Origin: Lysobacter spongiicola DSM 21749
GTDB taxonomy: Bacteria > Pseudomonadota > Gammaproteobacteria > Xanthomonadales > Xanthomonadaceae
DNA: 64,000 nt
NCBI RefSeq assembly: GCF_900167055.1
Contig: NZ_FUXP01000011.1
Coordinates: 1-64,000 of the forward strand
Direction of reading: 5' to 3'
Shown here: positions 59,999 through 64,000 of the stretch, piece after piece
How positions within the stretch are numbered: the stretch's first letter is position 1
Layout of the letters: each line of letters opens with the position of its first letter
Made by a program: the position numbers and the translations under genes
Notes under the pieces: model-generated
Told to the model about the DNA's origin: nothing
The model's input: only the letters and a program-made list of their open reading frames with translations
The model's database searches: none

Positions 59999-61726
59999 TT
60001 ACGCATCCTCGGTCACCCGCAGCACTTCCTCGATGGTGGTCAGCCCGGCGAGCGCCTTGGTGATGCCGTCCTCGTACATCGTGCGCATGCCGGCGTCGCG
60101 CGCGATGCGCTCGATCTCGCCCATGCCGGCGTGGCGCATCACCGCCCGACGGAGCTCGTCGTTCATCACCATGAACTCCATGATGGTGGTCCGGCCCTGG
60201 TAGCCGGTCGGCGCGGACGGGGAGCTGCCGGGGCGGTACAGCATGATCTCGCCCTCGGGCTGGTAGCGCCGCAGCGAGAACTTCTCGATCTCTTCGGGCG
60301 ATGCCGGGTAGCGCTGGGCCAGCGTCGGCTCCAGCCGGCGCACCAGCCGCTGGGCCAGGATGCCGTTGACGGTGGAGGTCAGCAGGTAGTCCTCCACGCC
60401 CATGTCGAGCAGGCGGGTGATGCCGCCGGCGGCGTTGTTGGTGTGCAGGGTGCTGAGCACGAGGTGGCCGGTCAGCGCGGACTGGATCGCGATGCGCGCG
60501 GTCTCCAGGTCGCGCATCTCGCCGATCATGATGATGTCCGGGTCCTGGCGCACGATCGACCGCAGCGCGTGCGAGAAGTCGAGCCCGATCTGCGGCTTGG
60601 CCTGGATCTGGTTGATGCCTTCGATCTGGTATTCGACCGGGTCCTCGACGGTAATGATCTTGACGTCCGGCGTGTTGAGCTGGCTCAGCGCCGTGTACAG
60701 CGTGGTGGTCTTGCCCGAGCCGGTGGGACCGGTGACCAGCAGGATGCCGTGCGGCTGCTCCAGCACCTTGCGGAACTGCGGCAGGAATTCGTCGGTGAAG
60801 CCGAGTCGTTCAAAGTCGAGCACCACCGATTCGCGGTCGAGCAGTCGCATGACCACCGATTCGCCGTGCGCGGTGGGCACCGTGCTGACGCGCAGGTCGA
60901 GCTCCTTGCCCTGCACCCGCAGCATGATGCGGCCGTCCTGCGGCAGGCGGCGCTCGGCGATGTTGAGCTTGGCCATGATCTTGATGCGGCTGATCACCGC
61001 GGCGGTCAGGTTCACCGGCGGGCTCTCGCCCTCCACCAGCACGCCGTCGACGCGGTAACGCACCTTCAGGCGATTCTCGAAGGGCTCGATGTGGATGTCG
61101 GAGGCGCGTAGCTCCACCGCGCGCTGGATCACCAGGTTGACCAGCCGGATCACCGGCGCCTCGGAGGCGAGGTCGCGCAGGTGCTCGACGTCGTCCAGGT
61201 CGCTGCCTTCGCCCTCGGCGGTGTCGATGATCGCGCCCATCGCACTGCGGCCCTGGCCGTGCCAGCGCTCGATCAGCTCGTCGATTTCCGAGCGCAGCGC
61301 GACACTGGCGTGGACGTCGCGGCCGGTGGCCAGGCGCACGGCATCGAGGGTGTAGGGATCCTGCGGATCGGCGGCGAGCACTTCGACCAGCGTTTCGGTC
61401 TCGGCGACGGGGCAGACCGCGAACTGCTTCATGAAGCGAGGCGACAGGACCACGCCCTCGGGTGGCAGCTCCGGGGCGTCCTTCGCGCTGACCAGCGGCA
61501 GGTCCATCACTTGGGCAACGGTCTCCGCGTGGTCGCGCTCCGACACCAGCCCCAGCCGGCCCAGCAGCGCAAGGAGGCTGCCGCCGGTTTCGGCCTGCAG
61601 GCGCCGCGCACGGCCGAGGTCGGCCTCCTTCAGCCGGCCCTTGGCGAGCAGCGCATCGACGATGCCCTCCTCCACGCCGCGGTCCACTTCCGGGTGTCCC
61701 GCAATGCTGTCTGCTGTGGCGTCCAC
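59999..61726 (-). CDS. gspE: Type II secretion ATPase GspE
   Basis: 575 residues. N-terminal domains for GspL binding (about 20-180), then the ATPase: RASDIHIEPFENRLKVRYRV, Walker A GPTGSGKTTTLYTAL (near 335), Asp box ITVEDPVEYQIEGINQIQ, Walker B RQDPDIIMIGEMRD, His box LVLSTLHTNNAAGGI. The stretch between QRLVRRLEPTLAQRYPASPE and TGYQGRTTIMEFM has no cysteine, whereas most GspE/PilB proteins carry a tetracysteine zinc site there. GTG start with GGGAGGG about 7 bp upstream. First gene of the cluster. Confidence 0.95.
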   Translation of the reverse strand: MDATADSIAGHPEVDRGVEEGIVDALLAKGRLKEADLGRARRLQAETGGSLLALLGRLGLVSERDHAETVAQVMDLPLVSAKDAPELPPEGVVLSPRFMKQFAVCPVAETETLVEVLAADPQDPYTLDAVRLATGRDVHASVALRSEIDELIERWHGQGRSAMGAIIDTAEGEGSDLDDVEHLRDLASEAPVIRLVNLVIQRAVELRASDIHIEPFENRLKVRYRVDGVLVEGESPPVNLTAAVISRIKIMAKLNIAERRLPQDGRIMLRVQGKELDLRVSTVPTAHGESVVMRLLDRESVVLDFERLGFTDEFLPQFRKVLEQPHGILLVTGPTGSGKTTTLYTALSQLNTPDVKIITVEDPVEYQIEGINQIQAKPQIGLDFSHALRSIVRQDPDIIMIGEMRDLETARIAIQSALTGHLVLSTLHTNNAAGGITRLLDMGVEDYLLTSTVNGILAQRLVRRLEPTLAQRYPASPEEIEKFSLRRYQPEGEIMLYRPGSSPSAPTGYQGRTTIMEFMVMNDELRRAVMRHAGMGEIERIARDAGMRTMYEDGITKALAGLTTIEEVLRVTEDA

Positions 61727-61867
61727 ACCGCCCTCCCAAGCCGTGAGCGCCCGACTTTAGCAGGTTGATCCGCGGTCATATTCGCCCGCGGTTCAGCCGC
61801 GCGGGCGGCTCTCCCAGCACGACAGGCTCGCCCAGGGTGGCTTTGTCCGGCCGGACTTCCAGCGGTT

Positions 61868-62033
61868 GTAGGAGCGGCTTCAGCCGCGATCCGGCGATGG
61901 GTCGCCCGTCCGGTTTCCGATCGCGGCTGAAGCCGCTCCTACAGGGGCGCTGCATTCCCACCTCGTAGGAGCGACGTGAGTCGCGACCGCGCAACTCCGG
62001 TGCCCGGGGGGTCTCGACTTACGTCGCTCCTAC
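61868..62033. repeat. Type-A REP pair and type-B REP pair upstream of gspE
   Basis: Type-A arms lie at 61868-61891 and 61919-61942. Type-B arms lie at 61975-61997 (loop GTGA) and 62011-62033 (loop GTAA). The 387-bp gap between purL and gspE holds these, a TAAAGT (61753-61758, minus strand) that could be a gspE -10 box, and nothing else recognised. Confidence 0.9.
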
Positions 62034-62113
62034 AACCGCCGGAGCTCCAGTTGGAGCGTAGAGCGGGCCACGGACCGTACCGGACCCGCCGCCCCTCGGC
62101 CCTCGGCCCGGCC

Positions 62114-64000
62114 TCAGCCGACGAACACCCGTGCGTTGCGGAACAGCCGCATCCATGGCGAATCCTCGCCCCACTCGCTTGGTGCCCAGCTCAGGTTGGC
62201 GGTGCGGGGGGTGCGCTCGGGGTGCGGCATCAGGATGGTGACCCGACCGTCGTCGCTGGTGAGGCCGGCGACCGAGCCGGTGGAACCGTTCGGGTTGGCG
62301 GGATACTCGGTGGCCGGGTTGCCGTCGCCATCGACGTAGCGCAGTGGTGCGTGCACGGCGGTCTGGTCCAGGCTGCTGGCGAACTCGGCGCGGCCTTCAC
62401 CGTGCGAGACCACCACCGGGATGCGTGAGCCCGCCATGCCCCGCAGCAGGATCGAGGGCGACTCGACCACTTCCAGCAGGCCCAGGCGAGCCTCGAACTG
62501 CTCGCTGCGGTTGCGCTGGAAACTCGGCCAGTGGCCGGCGCCGGGGATGATCGGCTTGAGCTGGCTGAGCATCTGGCAACCGTTGCAGGCACCCAGCGTG
62601 AAGCTGTCGTCGCGCTCGAAGAATGCGTGGAACTGGTCGCGCAGCGCATTGCGCTCGAGGATGCTCGTCGCCCAGCCGCGCCCGGCCCCAAGCACGTCGC
62701 CGTAGCTGAAGCCGCCACAGGCTGCCAGGCCCTTGAAGCCATCGAGCGTGGTGCGGCCCGCGATCAGGTCGCTCATGTGGACATCGAAGGCTTCGAATCC
62801 GGCGCGGTCGAATGCAGCCGCCATCTCGACGTGGCCGTTGACGCCCTGCTCGCGCAGGATCGCCACCTTCGGCCGTGCCCCGGTGTTGACGAACGGAGCG
62901 GCGACATCCTCGACGGGATCAAAGGTCAGCTTCGGCCGCAGCCCCGGCGCATTGAAGTCGCGCGCGGCGAAGCGCTCCTCGTCGGCGCAGTCCGGGTTGT
63001 CGCGCAGCTTCTGCATGGCGTGGGTGGTCGACCACCAGGCATCGAACAGCTCCTCCCAGCGCCATTCCGCCAGCGTCTCGCCGTCCTCCATCACCCGGAT
63101 CACCGGCGCCGTGGTCGGGCGGGCGATGCGCTGGGCGCAGTCGATCAGGCCATAGCGCGCCACCAGGTCGGCGAAGTCGGCACGGTCCTCGTCGGCCACC
63201 TGCACCACCGCGCCGAGTTCCTCGTTGAACAGGGTGCGGAACGGATCCTCGCCCCAACCGCTGAGGTTGATGTCGAGGCCAAGGTGCGAGCAGAAAGCCA
63301 TTTCGCACAGGGCGGCGAAGGCGCCACCGTCGGAACGGTCGTGGTAGGCCTGCAGCAGGCCGGCTTCGCGGGCGTCGCGGATGAGCTCGAAGAAATCACG
63401 CAGGCGGGCCGGGTTGTCGAGGTCCGGGGTGCCGGCGTTGCGGCGGCCATCTTCCGACGGCTGCCCGGCGAAGGCCGGCAGGTCGGTCGCACCCGCCTCG
63501 GGATGGACCTGGGCCAGCACCGAACCACCCAGGCGCTGCTTGCCGGCGCCCAGCCCGATCAGCCACAACTCCGATTCGCCCTCGCGCTCCAGCAGCGGCG
63601 TGAGCTGCTGGCGAACGTCCACCACCGGGGCGAAAGCCGTCACCACCAGCGACACCGGCGAGACCGACTTCTGCGGGCCGTCCTCGTCCTGCCACTGCGC
63701 CTGCATGGACAGCGAGTCCTTGCCGACCGGGATGCTCAGGTCGACCTCGGGGCACAGCTCCATGCCGACCGCACGCACGGCGTCGAACAGCAGCGCGTCC
63801 TCGCCATCATGGCCGGCAGCGGCCATCCAGTTGGCCGACAGCTTCACCCGATCCAACGATTCCACCGGCGCGGCGCACAGGTTGGTGATCGCCTCGCCAA
63901 CAGCCATGCGCGCCGCAGCGGCGGCATCCAGCAGCGCCAGCGGCGTGCGCTCGCCGATCGCCATGGCCTCACCGGTGAAGCCGTCGAAGCCGGCGAAGGT
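62114..64000 (-). CDS. purL: Phosphoribosylformylglycinamidine synthase PurL, C-terminal half (cut by window edge)
   Basis: 628 C-terminal residues are visible; the frame is open to the window edge (FTGEAMAIGERTPLALLDAA). The large single-chain PurL of gammaproteobacteria is about 1300 residues. Visible are the second half of the synthase domain (SIPVGKDSLSMQAQWQDEDG, AYHDRSDGGAFAALCEMAFC) and the complete glutaminase domain with nucleophile Cys in LGACNGCQMLSQLK and the His/Glu pair in LMPHPERTPR. It makes FGAM in purine synthesis using glutamine ammonia and ATP. Confidence 0.97.
   Translation of the reverse strand, partial: TFAGFDGFTGEAMAIGERTPLALLDAAAAARMAVGEAITNLCAAPVESLDRVKLSANWMAAAGHDGEDALLFDAVRAVGMELCPEVDLSIPVGKDSLSMQAQWQDEDGPQKSVSPVSLVVTAFAPVVDVRQQLTPLLEREGESELWLIGLGAGKQRLGGSVLAQVHPEAGATDLPAFAGQPSEDGRRNAGTPDLDNPARLRDFFELIRDAREAGLLQAYHDRSDGGAFAALCEMAFCSHLGLDINLSGWGEDPFRTLFNEELGAVVQVADEDRADFADLVARYGLIDCAQRIARPTTAPVIRVMEDGETLAEWRWEELFDAWWSTTHAMQKLRDNPDCADEERFAARDFNAPGLRPKLTFDPVEDVAAPFVNTGARPKVAILREQGVNGHVEMAAAFDRAGFEAFDVHMSDLIAGRTTLDGFKGLAACGGFSYGDVLGAGRGWATSILERNALRDQFHAFFERDDSFTLGACNGCQMLSQLKPIIPGAGHWPSFQRNRSEQFEARLGLLEVVESPSILLRGMAGSRIPVVVSHGEGRAEFASSLDQTAVHAPLRYVDGDGNPATEYPANPNGSTGSVAGLTSDDGRVTILMPHPERTPRTANLSWAPSEWGEDSPWMRLFRNARVFVG

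Noticed and set aside
62050-62075. Third copy of the GCGTAGAGC hairpin element
   Set aside because: Only the first linker (GCGTAGAGC) matches; the twin hairpins and other linkers are missing.

Overview
The window is high-G+C gammaproteobacterial chromosome (roughly two thirds G+C or more by eye). It fits the Xanthomonadaceae/Lysobacteraceae (Lysobacter, Luteimonas, Xanthomonas and relatives). The evidence is an xps-type type II secretion cluster (E-F-G-H-I-J-K-L-M-N-D) with a lipoprotein secretin, a dcw cluster without murD, a pilC-pilD-coaE block, and many short palindromic repeats starting GTAGGAGCGG that, when translated, give the CRSGFSRD peptide. Calls come from reading translations and motifs; no database search was run.

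Layout. 1-3311: end of an IS481-type element against pilC, then pilD and coaE. 3515-26164 (mostly minus strand): Nudix/ThiE-like gene, secA, an M23 peptidase (dciA runs the other way), then the division and cell-wall cluster read from mraZ down to lpxC (mraZ-rsmH-ftsL-ftsI-murE-murF-mraY-ftsW-murG-murC-ddlB-ftsQ-ftsA-ftsZ-lpxC). 26165-27174: dcw promoter with a MraZ operator, RNase P RNA and repeats. 27175-31908: rsmI diverging from lpoA-yraN, an FAD-linked oxidase and a uracil-DNA-glycosylase-like gene. 31987-39203 (minus): glyA-nrdR-ribD, an FMN riboswitch, then ribE-ribBX-ribH-nusB-thiL. 39332-40428: a small exported-protein gene bounded by a 13-bp inverted repeat and by two related hairpin elements. 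40647-42308: ettA. 42368-48036: a chaperone-usher fimbrial operon and a divergent orphan pilin. 48085-50921: pyrF and two glycosyltransferases. 50958-61726: the type II secretion system. 62114-64000: the C-terminal half of purL.

How it works together. PilD (1612-2475) is the only prepilin peptidase in the window and probably processes both type IV pilins and the pseudopilins GspG-K. The dcw genes are almost all joined by 1-20 bp overlaps, pointing to one translationally coupled operon under MraZ. MurE has the meso-diaminopimelate motif. The missing murD fits the family's alternative D-glutamate route encoded elsewhere. The riboflavin genes after the riboswitch should respond to FMN, but ribD lies upstream of it. 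RibBX has lost the zinc cysteines of its GTP cyclohydrolase II half, so a separate RibA is expected elsewhere.

Most unusual: (i) a palindromic repeat lies in frame inside murF and another supplies the last codons and stop of the glycosylase-like gene; (ii) the repeat families keep their stems by compensatory change, and one subtype always has a GNRA loop; (iii) the 39.3-40.4 kb cassette; (iv) an IS end about 15 bp before the pilC start; (v) a terminator-like hairpin directly in the secA leader. No tRNA, rRNA, CRISPR array, prophage or integron was seen.
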